The notes under the pieces were generated by a model. That model made no database searches. It saw only the letters and a program-made list of their open reading frames with translations, and was not told the origin of the DNA. Shown here one piece after another: positions 30,458-38,351 of a stretch of 64,000 nt of DNA. A program made the position numbers and the translations under genes. The stretch's first letter is position 1. Each line of letters begins with the position of its first letter. Source of the DNA: a virus; IMG/VR virus record IMGVR_UViG_3300036806_000217, positions 1-64,000 of that record, one strand, 5' to 3'.

Positions 30458-32209
30458 ATGAGCAAGTCCGCGACCCGCAGCCGCACCGCCACGCACAGGC
30501 CGGCCACCAAGCGCCGCCGGTTCCGCCACGACGAGCTCGTCGCAGTCGACCTCTTCAGCGGCTTCGGCGGACTGACCAAGGGCATCGAGATCGCCGGATT
30601 CAACACGATCATGGCCGCGAACCACAACGCCTACAAAGTCGAGGTCCACGAGGCCAACCACCCCAACGCCGAGCACTGGATCGCAGACCTGGTCGACCCC
30701 GAAGCTGCCGACTACCACTCGGCGCGCGACCTTCCCGCAGCCGATCTCCTCGTCGCCGGGGTGTCCTGCGTCAACCACTCGAAAGCGAACACGCTCAAGG
30801 CCTACGCGCAGGGCCTGACGCTGTTCGAGCTTGAGGACCCCGAGTTCGACGCGCGGGTCACCCGGTCCGAACGGGACCGGGCAACCGCGAACTGCGTCCT
30901 GCACTACGCCGCCCAGCACCACCCGCGGCTGATCCTCATCGAGTGCACCACCGAGCTCACCTCATGGGGGCCCGCACTGCCGTCACGCCCGAAGGTCGGC
31001 GACGGCAGCACGTACCGGTGGTGGCTCAAGCAGTTCGACGTGATCGGCTACGACCACAAGGTGCTCTACCTGAACTCGATGTTCTTCGGCGTGCCGCAGT
31101 CGAGGAACCGCGCCTACTGGGCGTTCTGGGACAGGACCCTGGGCGCCCCCGACCTCGACCACAGGCCGGCGACGCACTGCCCCAGTTGCGACATGGACGT
31201 GGAGGCGGTGTGGTCCTGGCGGACCGGCGTCCCGCCGACTGGAACGGTGAGCTACGGCCTGCAGTACGACTACCGCTGCCCACGCTGCCGCCGCGAGGTC
31301 GTGCCGCCGATGACGCCGTCGCTGGTCGCTCTCGACCTGGCCAACCTGGGCACCCGCATCGGCGACAAGCCCGTCAAGACGTTCAAGGACGGATGGGTCG
31401 GACCGCTCGCCCGCACGACGATGGCACGCGCCGAACGGTGCCGGCAGAAGTTCGCCGACTTCCCGGCCGTGCTGATGCCGGCCAAGGCCGTGCACGGCTC
31501 GGAGCGGCACCCGTGGCAGCCTCTGTCGACGCAGACCAGCCAGCAGGAGACCGCCCTGATCTCTACTGGCTCGGTCGTTGCCGCGCACCGGCACAACGGC
31601 GACGGGCAGCACTTCACCCTGCCGATGGACACCGTCACGACAACGCAGGAGAAGGCCCTGCTGCTCGCCGTCGACAACTTCCAGGGCGCACCGCGGGGCG
31701 TCCATGACCCGCTGCCGACGCAGGTCGGTTCCGAGACGATGGCGATGCTGTCCACCGGCGTACTGCCGTTCCGCAAGCACACCACGCCGACGACGCACGG
31801 CGAGGCGATGCCGACGGTCACATCGGACCAGATCCCCGGGGTGCTGACCGCGGCCGGCGCAGTACACGCCGGCTGGTACAAGCAGAACGGCTCGGTCGGC
31901 AACGAGACCGCGCCGCACCCCATGACCGACCCGTTCGGCACCATCACTGCCCACGACACGACCGGGCTGCTCATGGCCGAGTGGCGTGCGCAGTTGTCCG
32001 ACCTGCCGTTGGAGGACTGCTACTTCCGCATGATGCGCGAGTACGAGATCGGTCGTGGCTGCGGCTTCGACGTCGACTTCCCCGACCACAAGGGCACCTT
32101 CATCGTCTGGGGGAGCGCTCGCGACCAGGTCGACGGCTACGGGAACGCCGTGTCCCCGCCGGTCGGCGCGTGGATCGGGGCTCGGCTGCGCGCCGTCCTT
32201 CATGCCTGA
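30458..32209 (+). CDS. C5-cytosine DNA methyltransferase-like protein
   Basis: 583 residues, longer than simple Dcm enzymes. Motif I DLFSGFGGLTKG (31-42), a motif-IV-like AGVSCVNHSKAN with the catalytic Cys104 after Ser instead of Pro, motif-VI-like IECTTELTSWG in place of ENV, motif VIII QSRNR (214-218), two CxxC pairs (CPSC, CPRC) inside an insertion, and a C-terminal GNAVSPPVGAW. It should methylate cytosine or carry out a related base modification to evade restriction. No cognate nuclease is adjacent, so it is an orphan. ATG after CCAGGAG. Confidence 0.85.
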   Translation: MSKSATRSRTATHRPATKRRRFRHDELVAVDLFSGFGGLTKGIEIAGFNTIMAANHNAYKVEVHEANHPNAEHWIADLVDPEAADYHSARDLPAADLLVAGVSCVNHSKANTLKAYAQGLTLFELEDPEFDARVTRSERDRATANCVLHYAAQHHPRLILIECTTELTSWGPALPSRPKVGDGSTYRWWLKQFDVIGYDHKVLYLNSMFFGVPQSRNRAYWAFWDRTLGAPDLDHRPATHCPSCDMDVEAVWSWRTGVPPTGTVSYGLQYDYRCPRCRREVVPPMTPSLVALDLANLGTRIGDKPVKTFKDGWVGPLARTTMARAERCRQKFADFPAVLMPAKAVHGSERHPWQPLSTQTSQQETALISTGSVVAAHRHNGDGQHFTLPMDTVTTTQEKALLLAVDNFQGAPRGVHDPLPTQVGSETMAMLSTGVLPFRKHTTPTTHGEAMPTVTSDQIPGVLTAAGAVHAGWYKQNGSVGNETAPHPMTDPFGTITAHDTTGLLMAEWRAQLSDLPLEDCYFRMMREYEIGRGCGFDVDFPDHKGTFIVWGSARDQVDGYGNAVSPPVGAWIGARLRAVLHA

Positions 32210-32263
32210 CCTCCGCCCCAACCCCGGTCGTGCCCGGCCGGGAGCAGCCCACCAAGGAGACCC

Positions 32264-32527
32264 ATGTCTGCTCGAAGTGATGTCGCCCGGATGATGACCA
32301 ACGGCCTCGGTGTCATGAGTGACGCCGAGGAGGCCACGCTGCTCGACGCGTTCGCCGCCGAGGTGCGTGCCGCCGCGCTCACTGGGGCCGCCGAGGAGGT
32401 TCGCCGCCGGGCGTCGGCATTGCAGGGCACCACGGCGCAGGTCACCGCCGAGGCCATCGCGTGCCTTCTCGCCGACATGGCCACCGAGGCCGCACCGATC
32501 ACCGCCGCCGCACCCTCCGCCCTGTGA
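32264..32527 (+). CDS. small helical hypothetical protein
   Basis: 87 residues, ATG after CAAGGAGACCC. All-helical and alanine-rich (EEATLLDAFAAEVRAAAL, VRRRASALQG). Unknown. Confidence 0.65.
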   Translation: MSARSDVARMMTNGLGVMSDAEEATLLDAFAAEVRAAALTGAAEEVRRRASALQGTTAQVTAEAIACLLADMATEAAPITAAAPSAL

Positions 32528-32574
32528 CCTCCGCCTGCCGGGGCCGATCGGCCCCAACCCACCGAAGGAGCCTG

Positions 32575-32757
32575 ATGCACGTCCGCGTGAACACCTACCC
32601 GAAGAAGTCGATCACGTTCACCAGTACTCAGGGCGTCGTCGTCACCATGCCGGTCGACGTGGAATGCACGGACCCGACGGAGGTCGAGTTCGACCTCCCC
32701 GCGCTGGCGTCGATCAGCATCGTCGGCGAGATCACCAGCGTCACCGGAGGCGAGTGA
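32575..32757 (+). CDS. small beta-rich hypothetical protein
   Basis: 60 residues, ATG after GAAGGAG. MHVRVNTYPKKSITFTSTQG and later VEFDLPALASISIVGEI suggest a small beta sheet. TGATG joins it to the next gene. Confidence 0.6.
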   Translation: MHVRVNTYPKKSITFTSTQGVVVTMPVDVECTDPTEVEFDLPALASISIVGEITSVTGGE

Positions 32758-33206
32758 TGACCAGCCCTGTCCGCACCAGCACCCCCGACCGGATCAACCC
32801 GGACGGCTCGACCACGATCGTCATGAAGCGGGCCTGCAACGGCTGCGGCGAGCGCCTCGGCGACGTCACCGAAGCCGAGATGTTCGCCGGGATGAACGGC
32901 ATCCCGCTGCCCGACGTGCGCCCCGAATGCCCCAACTGCCGTGCCGAGCACCCCGTTGCCGCATGCCGTCCGATGCGGATCTTCGCTGGCCCCGCCGAGT
33001 GCCTCAACGAGGAGTGCGAGGAGTACGCCACCGAAGAAGGCGACGACTCGGGCATCGACAGCTGCTCCCACATCCGCGAGGAGATCTGCTGCGCCGAGCA
33101 CTCGACGATCCACGAGGACGACGTGGACCCGGCCGAACCGTGGCCCTGCCAGTACGACACCGGCCGCGCCGCCGCTGCCCCGGTGGCGGAGGGCGGCCAG
33201 CGGTGA
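32757..33206 (+). CDS. multi-cysteine zinc protein
   Basis: 149 residues. CNGC (residues 23-26) and CPNC make one zinc ribbon. A second cluster (CLNEEC, CSH, CCAEH) lies in an acidic C-terminal half. A metal-binding protein of unknown role; start coupled by TGATG. Confidence 0.65.
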   Translation: MTSPVRTSTPDRINPDGSTTIVMKRACNGCGERLGDVTEAEMFAGMNGIPLPDVRPECPNCRAEHPVAACRPMRIFAGPAECLNEECEEYATEEGDDSGIDSCSHIREEICCAEHSTIHEDDVDPAEPWPCQYDTGRAAAAPVAEGGQR

Positions 33207-33295
33207 GCGCCCCAGCATCCCGCATTTTTGCGGGTTACTCGGGCCGCCCCACAGTTCGGCCCCACCCTGCTGCCAACCCACCTTGGAGGATCCCG

Positions 33296-33763
33296 ATGAT
33301 CAGCCCCGCCGCACGATTCGCTGCCGCCTACGCCGCCCTGACCGCCAGCCACGAGGTCGCCGATCATTGGGTCCAGGTCGACTCCTGTGCCGTCGCCAAG
33401 GGCACGCCGGGCCCGACCGGGGCGAAGGCCTGCGCGACCCACGTCGCGACCTACACCGCCACCCAGGCCGTCGCGCTGCTCGTCGCTGACCGGCTGCTCG
33501 GCCTCGGCCTGACCCCGCGCCGTACCGCCGCAGCCCTGGCGATCTCCGCCGTGACGCACTACGTCGCCGACCGTCAGGCTGGGCACTGGCGCGACGACCA
33601 CCCGCGCGGTGTCGCGTGGCTCGCCGCCGTGACCGGACATCGGGGCTGGCTGGAGCGCGACCCCGGCTCCCCGTACCTGATGGATCAGGCTTGGCACAAG
33701 GGCTGGATCGCCGTGGCCGCCCTTGCTGCTGCTGTGCCGGTGCCCGGGGACGGCGCGAGGTGA
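33296..33763 (+). CDS. predicted membrane protein (DUF3307-like)
   Basis: 155 residues, ATG after TTGGAGGATCCC. An HEVADHWVQ motif near residue 19, two central hydrophobic segments (TQAVALLVADRLLGLGL, AAALAISAVTHYVADRQ) and a third at the C-terminus. The HxxxD...HYxxD pattern recalls DUF3307 proteins. GTGA overlap with the next gene. Confidence 0.6.
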   Translation: MISPAARFAAAYAALTASHEVADHWVQVDSCAVAKGTPGPTGAKACATHVATYTATQAVALLVADRLLGLGLTPRRTAAALAISAVTHYVADRQAGHWRDDHPRGVAWLAAVTGHRGWLERDPGSPYLMDQAWHKGWIAVAALAAAVPVPGDGAR

Positions 33764-33975
33764 GCGCCCGGATCTGTCGGCATCCGCTGCGGATCGTCCC
33801 GCACCTGCCGCAGTGGCTCACCTGCGACCTCTGCTGCGCCGACTTCCTGCACCGGGAGGACTGCCCCGGCATCGGTAGTCCGGTGTGCGCGCAGCGGTGC
33901 ATGGGCGGGGCGACCGTCGACCCGCTGCTCCTGATGTGGATCCAGCCCGCCTGCGAGAGGACCGACCATGCCTGA
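33760..33975 (+). CDS. small cysteine-rich protein
   Basis: 71 residues from a GTG overlap. CRHPLRIVPHLPQWLTCDLCC, a later DCPG and CAQRC indicate zinc binding. The 3' end overlaps the next start by 8 bases. Confidence 0.6.
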   Translation: MSARICRHPLRIVPHLPQWLTCDLCCADFLHREDCPGIGSPVCAQRCMGGATVDPLLLMWIQPACERTDHA

Positions 33976-34171
33976 CCTTCCCCCCACCGACGAGCAGGTC
34001 CTCACCGCCGCCGCCAGCGGATACAACGCGCACACCATCGCCCGACTCCTCGGCGTCGAGGACACGGCCGTTCGCCGCACCATCGCCCGGATCCGGCGCC
34101 GCCTCGGGGCGACCAGCCTCGACCACGCCGTACAGATTCACCAGACCAGCAAGGAGCAGCCCGATGCCTGA
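33968..34171 (+). CDS. single-domain LuxR-type HTH protein
   Basis: 67 residues consisting of one GerE-like domain: LTAAASGYNAHTIARLLGVE (11-30), then AVRRTIARIRRRLGAT and DHAVQ. A free-standing DNA-binding module similar to each half of the protein at 26505. Coupled to both neighbours. Confidence 0.72.
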   Translation: MPDLPPTDEQVLTAAASGYNAHTIARLLGVEDTAVRRTIARIRRRLGATSLDHAVQIHQTSKEQPDA

Positions 34172-34505
34172 CCTCACGCCCGCCGACGAACTGAGGGCCG
34201 CAGCCGAGCGCTTGCGCCGCCTCGGGAACGCCGCCCTGATGGACGTCCTCACCAACAGCTTCTGGCACTCCGAGATCGTCCCCGCCGAGGACTCTGACGG
34301 CCGCTACGCCCACGGGATGCGCAGCGGGATGGGCGGTGAGGCCGGAGACCTGGGCGCGGTGTTTACGCCGGGCATGGTGACGCTGCTCGCGGAGTGGCTG
34401 GACACGGCCGCCGACTACGCCGAGCCGGGCGTCCACTTCCCCACGCACATCGGCCGCGCCTACGCCGTTGCGCGGGCCGTCAACACCCCGACCGAGGAGA
34501 CCTGA
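34164..34505 (+). CDS. hypothetical helical phage protein
   Basis: 113 residues, ATG after AAGGAG and overlapping the previous stop by 8 bases. DELRAAAERLRRLGNAALMD and later TLLAEWLDTAADYAE, with AVARAVNT at the end, match the layout of short Streptomyces phage proteins that start with AAxxLR. Unknown. Confidence 0.65.
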   Translation: MPDLTPADELRAAAERLRRLGNAALMDVLTNSFWHSEIVPAEDSDGRYAHGMRSGMGGEAGDLGAVFTPGMVTLLAEWLDTAADYAEPGVHFPTHIGRAYAVARAVNTPTEET

Positions 34506-34906
34506 TGGCCACCACCCTGCGCGACGAGATCAAGGCCGCCCTGTCCGAGGCGGGCGCGTTCTGCGGCGAGTGCGGATTCGAGCCCGGCGACACTGGCTGC
34601 CCCGACTGCCAGCGCTGCCACGACATGTACGCCACCGCCGTGCTCGCCGTGGTGCACCCGCTGCTCGACGCCCAGCGGGCCGAGGTCGACGCGGCCCACG
34701 CCCGCTGCGCCGACTGGGAGCAGGCCCACCGCAAGCTCGTGGCCCGCTGCGGGCAGCTGCGGTTCGCCATCCGGGTGGCCTCGGCCGCGCTGCGCGCCAC
34801 CGCCGACCGGCTCGACGACGGGGCCGTCGAACCCATCCAGGCCGAGACGCTGCGTCGCACCGCAGTGGACCTCGACGCCATGGCTGACACGAAGGAGCCA
34901 TCATGA
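34505..34906 (+). CDS. hypothetical protein with cysteine-rich N-part and helices
   Basis: 133 residues from a TGATG junction. CGECGFEPGDTGCPDCQRC is a dense cluster near residue 20 (zinc likely), followed by a long helical region (VVHPLLDAQRAEVDAAHARC). Unknown. Confidence 0.65.
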   Translation: MATTLRDEIKAALSEAGAFCGECGFEPGDTGCPDCQRCHDMYATAVLAVVHPLLDAQRAEVDAAHARCADWEQAHRKLVARCGQLRFAIRVASAALRATADRLDDGAVEPIQAETLRRTAVDLDAMADTKEPS

Positions 34907-35091
34907 TCGTCGCGACGTACACCGTGATCTGCACCGGCTGCGGGGCCCAAGGCCCGTCGAGCAGCACCTCGCCCGGCCGCGCCCGCGACGAGGCGAAGCG
35001 CGACGGCTGGACGCTGACACCCAACCCCGAACCGGGCCAGCGCGAACCTGTCGACCTGTGCTCGAACTGCGCCACCACGAAGGAGACCTGA
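34903..35091 (+). CDS. small zinc-ribbon protein
   Basis: 62 residues, ATGA overlap. CTGCGAQG near residue 10 and CSNC near residue 53 make a two-knuckle ribbon around a DEAKRDGW loop, a pattern frequent in actinophage small proteins. Confidence 0.65.
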   Translation: MIVATYTVICTGCGAQGPSSSTSPGRARDEAKRDGWTLTPNPEPGQREPVDLCSNCATTKET

Positions 35092-35092
35092 G

Positions 35093-35359
35093 ATGCCCGG
35101 CGACCCGGCGTCCGACCTGCGCGACGCCCTACTGGCCAACAGTGAGGCTGCTACTGAGCGGGCCCGGATGGTGCGGGCCCACCTCGCCGACCGGGAACGC
35201 ATGGTGTTCGCGCACCGGCGCCTGGCCGCCGTCATCACTGCCGCCCGCCGGCTGGCGCTCGCCTCGGACGGTGAGCCGTGGGCTGCGGACCTGCTGCGGG
35301 TCCTTGGGGACGCGGGGGTGTGCACGATCAGCGCGGAGGACAAGCGGGAGCAGCGGTGA
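35093..35359 (+). CDS. small helical protein, last of the rightward block
   Basis: 88 residues one base after the previous stop. All-helical (LLANSEAATERARMVRAHLA, RRLAAVITAARRLAL). It ends 5 bases before the strong terminator at 35365. Confidence 0.6.
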   Translation: MPGDPASDLRDALLANSEAATERARMVRAHLADRERMVFAHRRLAAVITAARRLALASDGEPWAADLLRVLGDAGVCTISAEDKREQR

Positions 35360-35364
35360 ACCGT

Positions 35365-35404
35365 CGAAGGCGGCCAGCCCCATTCCTCGGGCTGGCCGCC
35401 TTCG
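35365..35404. terminator. perfect 16-bp bidirectional terminator stem
   Basis: CGAAGGCGGCCAGCCC (35365-35380) pairs with GGGCTGGCCGCCTTCG (35389-35404) around CATTCCTC. It divides the rightward early block from the convergent leftward block. Confidence 0.85.
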
Positions 35405-35475
35405 TCGCGCCGTGTTCCCGGTCGCCCGCGAGCGGCCTGGTGCGCTGACACCGACGCTACGGCGAGGCACTGACA

Positions 35476-35685
35476 TCACAGGCGCCGGATGCCCTGCGCC
35501 CCCATCGCGGTCAGCGCGGACTCGACCTCGGTCAACTGCTCGCGCAGGTCCATCAGCCGCTGCGCCTCCACGGCGTGGGCGTCCAGGAGGGGCCGCAGGT
35601 CGTCGCCGAGGATGCCCGCGAAATGCCGGTTGGCCTCGCGGTGGCTCTCCCGCAGGCTCTCGACGAGCCGGTCGACGGCGAACAT
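35476..35685 (-). CDS. coiled-coil protein; true N-terminus uncertain (frame open to 35916)
   Basis: 69 residues from ATG 35685 (VESLRESHREANRHFAGILG, then LMDLREQLTEVESALTAMG), but protein-like sequence continues upstream in the same frame without any ATG, GTG or TTG to 35916: DPDLPVRVIAWIREIL, then ALRRRPWELVTQ. That frame meets a single TGA (35917-35919), beyond which the gene at 35917-36111 continues in the same frame. Either the two were one 211-codon gene now split by a nonsense codon, or this gene starts at an unusual codon. Confidence 0.55.
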   Translation of the reverse strand: MFAVDRLVESLRESHREANRHFAGILGDDLRPLLDAHAVEAQRLMDLREQLTEVESALTAMGAQGIRRL

Positions 35686-35916
35686 CGACTGGGTGACCAG
35701 TTCCCACGGCCGCCGGCGCAGGGCCTCGACACGCCACTCCTCGGACGGGAGGATCTCGCGGATCCAGGCGATGACACGGACGGGCAGGTCGGGATCATGT
35801 GGTGGCGGGAGTTGCCGGGGCCAGGTGTGCGGGGGTATCCCAGGGCGAGGGCGACGTTCGGGGATGCGTTCGATTGTGCATGCGCGGGGGCAGGCGGGCC
35901 AGTGGTGCGAGGCAGG

Positions 35917-36111
35917 TCACAGCCCCGGCAGGGCGTCCTGCTCGACGTCGTGCCGCCGCTCCCGGAAGTCCACATCACGGCAGCACGGGCCCATCCGCAG
36001 CATGCGCGACAGGCCGTCCGTGAGCAGCCGGCCACCGCAGCGGCCCTCGCAGTGCACAGCAGGACGCCCCCCGGATGGCGGTGCACCGGGGAGTGTCGCG
36101 GGCGCGGTCAT
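35917..36111 (-). CDS. small zinc protein (DUF6011-like), possibly N-terminal half of a split gene
   Basis: 64 residues: CEGRCGGRLLTDGLSRMLRM followed by GPCC resembles the C-x2-4-C, L-T-D-x2-SR, GPxC pattern of DUF6011-type Streptomyces proteins. The tail is DVEQDALPGL then TGA. ATG 36111 overlaps the previous stop (ATGA). The frame stays open after the TGA for another 146 codons (see 35476). Confidence 0.6.
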   Translation of the reverse strand: MTAPATLPGAPPSGGRPAVHCEGRCGGRLLTDGLSRMLRMGPCCRDVDFRERRHDVEQDALPGL

Positions 36112-36455
36112 GCATCTTCCGGTTCCGGGCGGCCGTGCCCGTCGATCTCCCCGCCGGGTGGCGGAAGCTCAGGTGGTGCAGTCGCCTGCGCGGCGATTCG
36201 CTCGGCCTCCAGGACGGCCCATGAGCGGCCGTGCTCGTCCCAGAGTGCATCCCAGGCCCGCCCGGCATGGCCGAGCAGACGGCTGCAGACGAGGATTGCC
36301 GCGGCGGCGAGGGCGAGGAACACGCCCAGGTAGATCGCCGTGGCGTGGCTGGGGTTGATCCAGGTGGCGAACCCGGCTGTGATCATGGCCACGCTCGTTG
36401 CGACGCCCGCAGAGAGCACGTTGATCATCCACATCGCATGGGACCGGGACGTCAC
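36108..36455 (-). CDS. two-pass membrane protein
   Basis: 115 residues. Two hydrophobic helices (VLSAGVATSVAMITAGFATW and AIYLGVFLALAAAAILVC), then a soluble helix and a proline-rich tail. GTG 36455 is preceded by GGGGGAG. Overlaps both neighbours. Unknown function. Confidence 0.7.
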   Translation of the reverse strand: MTSRSHAMWMINVLSAGVATSVAMITAGFATWINPSHATAIYLGVFLALAAAAILVCSRLLGHAGRAWDALWDEHGRSWAVLEAERIAAQATAPPELPPPGGEIDGHGRPEPEDA

Positions 36456-37012
36456 GGCTCCCCCGCAATGTCCGCCGCCCCGCCGCTGGTCACGGCTTTG
36501 TCCGGCGTTGTCCGGGACGCCGTTGCCTGGGCAGGCAATGGCGTGGCCTTGTCCAGCACGGGAGGCTCGTGCCGACAGACCGGGCAGGCGCAGACCTCGT
36601 CCGGCCCGTACTTACACGTCACGCGGCACTGGCCGTGCAGGCCATGCTGACAGGCTGTACTCAGGTAGAAGTGCGCCCCGTCGGCCGCTTCCCGGTATGC
36701 GTCGATGGCCGCTCCCAACTGCTCGGCCGCGTCGTGCACCCCGGCCTGTGACAGCTGGCTGGCGATGGCCTGTACAGCCTCAACGAGGACATCGGTGCGG
36801 CAGTAGTCGGCGTAGGAGCGCGTCAGCAGACTGGAGCAATTCAGGCAGCTTGTTTCCCACGTGATCGCCTGGTTCAGCTCGGCGAGTTGTCGGCGCAGTT
36901 GGTCGCGCTCGCGGAGCAGCCCGTCCACGGCGGTCACCGCGTCGGCGAGCGGGACGGTGTTGTACTCCGGGTGCAGGTTGCGGCGCAGCACCTCGCGCAG
37001 GTCCTCGGTCAC
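36452..37012 (-). CDS. hypothetical protein with coiled coil and cysteine pairs
   Basis: 186 residues from GTG 37012 (CGGGAGC upstream). DGLLRERDQLRRQLAELNQ is a short coiled coil. CLNC and then CQHGLHGQCRVTC with CACPVC give two metal-binding areas. The C-terminal 35 residues are disordered. The HGLHxxC pattern with CxCxxC recurs in several Streptomyces phage proteins. Confidence 0.65.
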   Translation of the reverse strand: MTEDLREVLRRNLHPEYNTVPLADAVTAVDGLLRERDQLRRQLAELNQAITWETSCLNCSSLLTRSYADYCRTDVLVEAVQAIASQLSQAGVHDAAEQLGAAIDAYREAADGAHFYLSTACQHGLHGQCRVTCKYGPDEVCACPVCRHEPPVLDKATPLPAQATASRTTPDKAVTSGGAADIAGEP

Positions 37013-37014
37013 CG

Positions 37015-37176
37015 TCAGCTCCCGCTCGATCCGGCGAGCTGCGACGAGGGCCGCGCCACCCGGTCGAGCATCTCGCCGGCTGCCTCGCCCGGCTCCCAGT
37101 CGCGCAGGTCGGTCAGGCTGGTGCCGGTCAGGTCCGGCAGCCACGTGGTCAGGTCGGCGGGCGCGGGGTTGTTCAC
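37015..37176 (-). CDS. 53-residue hypothetical protein
   Basis: GTG 37176 after CTGGAGACACC. Short acidic peptide (LTTWLPDLTGTSLTDLRDWE) with a helical middle and serine-rich end. Two bases separate it from the next gene; its start overlaps the previous stop. Confidence 0.5.
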   Translation of the reverse strand: MNNPAPADLTTWLPDLTGTSLTDLRDWEPGEAAGEMLDRVARPSSQLAGSSGS

Positions 37177-37406
37177 GGTGTCTCCAGGGGGTTGAGGCGG
37201 CCGACGGCGGCACGGATGCGGGTCGCGGCCATGCGAAAAGACGGCTGGTGGGTGATCGCGTCCAGGTTGGCGCACTCGGTGCGGATGGCGTCGAGGACCG
37301 CGTCGAGGAGGTCCTCGGCGGCGCGTGCCTGCTGCTCGGCGGCGAGGGCGCGCTGCTGCCAGTCCACGGCGGGGGCGAGGAGCGGGCGGGTGTCGACGGC
37401 GGTCAC
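37173..37406 (-). CDS. small helical hypothetical protein
   Basis: 77 residues from a GTGA overlap at 37406. Two helices (WQQRALAAEQQARAAEDLLD, and FRMAATRIRAAVGRL). Unknown. Confidence 0.6.
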   Translation of the reverse strand: MTAVDTRPLLAPAVDWQQRALAAEQQARAAEDLLDAVLDAIRTECANLDAITHQPSFRMAATRIRAAVGRLNPLETP

Positions 37407-37690
37407 CACGACCCACCGTGCCGCTCGGGGTGGCAGCAGGTGCTGCCGTCGCAGGTGCAGGCCTCGGTGTGGCTGCCGAAGGTGCAGCACAGGCAGGTGT
37501 CCTCGGGCGCTGCCTGCGGGCAGTCGGCGCGGCGCATGGCCGTCAGTTGGGCAATCCGGATGGTGAGGGCGTCGCGCTCGTCGAGGAGCTCCTCCACGTC
37601 GGCCCGGGGCCAGCCCTCATCCCGGTCAGCGGGGACAGCGGCCAGGTAGGCGCGGACCCGGGTGGCCGCCAGGGCGTCGATGCCGCTCAC
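37403..37690 (-). CDS. hypothetical protein with C-terminal cysteine cluster
   Basis: 95 residues from GTG 37690. Helical first half (WPRADVEELLDERDALTIRI). The last 30 residues hold seven cysteines (CLCC, ACTC, TCC) and three histidines, probably a zinc knuckle. Overlaps at both ends. Confidence 0.62.
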   Translation of the reverse strand: MSGIDALAATRVRAYLAAVPADRDEGWPRADVEELLDERDALTIRIAQLTAMRRADCPQAAPEDTCLCCTFGSHTEACTCDGSTCCHPERHGGSW

Positions 37691-38040
37691 CGGTTCCTCC
37701 TCACCGCGGCGGGTTCCTGCGCCCACCACCAGCCCGCACGTGTCCTGTGCCGATCCAGGTGCCCCGGGGCCAGGTTGCACGCTTCGGGCGGGTACGACGA
37801 CGGCACGAGGTGCGCGGGGCCGCCCATGTGCCCGCACTCTGGCTCGCCGTAGGCCGGGAACGGCATGAACCAGTCCGCATGGCCCAGGATGTTCTGCTCG
37901 TCGCGGTAGCACAGGTGTGTGAGGCAGCCGCCGCACATCTCGCACTCCACGCAGCGGTCCAGGTCCCACGGGTCGACCTGCAGGCCGAAGCGGGCCATGT
38001 AGCGGGCGTTGCCGCACGGCGTCGTCCAGGTGTAGGTCAT
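37687..38040 (-). CDS. cysteine-rich hypothetical protein
   Basis: 117 residues. ATG 38040 is chosen because GGGGAGGA lies at a proper distance; ATG 38046 is too close to it. CVECEMCGGC near residue 28, then aromatic-rich sequence and a second H/C group (CGH, CNL, H). Probable zinc protein of unknown role. Confidence 0.62.
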   Translation of the reverse strand: MTYTWTTPCGNARYMARFGLQVDPWDLDRCVECEMCGGCLTHLCYRDEQNILGHADWFMPFPAYGEPECGHMGGPAHLVPSSYPPEACNLAPGHLDRHRTRAGWWWAQEPAAVRRNR

Positions 38041-38351
38041 CCCCATTCCTCCCCGCGCGGTTCGCCGCAGCCGCGCAGCGTGATCTGGTCGGGGCGGACC
38101 CCGAACTCGGCGGCGACCCGGGCGCGTTCGGCTTCGTGCTGCTCGGCCTGTGCGTGTGCCTCTGCGAGCCGCTCCTCGACCTCGGCGTCGGTGAGTTGCG
38201 TCGCGTCGAGTCCGGCGCGGAGTGCGCCACCGTTGGCGACCAGCCACTGGCGGAAGGCGGCCAGGTCCAGGGTGGGCAGCGCGGCGATCTCGGCGTCCGT
38301 CGTCGGGCGGGGCGGGATGTCGAAGTCGTAGCGGTCCTCGGGCGCGGTCAC
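38037..38351 (-). CDS. hypothetical helical protein
   Basis: 104 residues from a GTGA overlap. Acidic, helical: PTTDAEIAALPTLDLAAFR then VEERLAEAHAQAEQHEAERA (coiled coil). No family recognised. Confidence 0.62.
   Translation of the reverse strand: MTAPEDRYDFDIPPRPTTDAEIAALPTLDLAAFRQWLVANGGALRAGLDATQLTDAEVEERLAEAHAQAEQHEAERARVAAEFGVRPDQITLRGCGEPRGEEWG

Noticed and set aside
35553-36086. Leftward ORF 35553-36086 as a gene
   Set aside because: Ser/Arg/Pro-rich composition; the adjacent frame (35476-36111) gives coherent helical and zinc-binding sequence instead.
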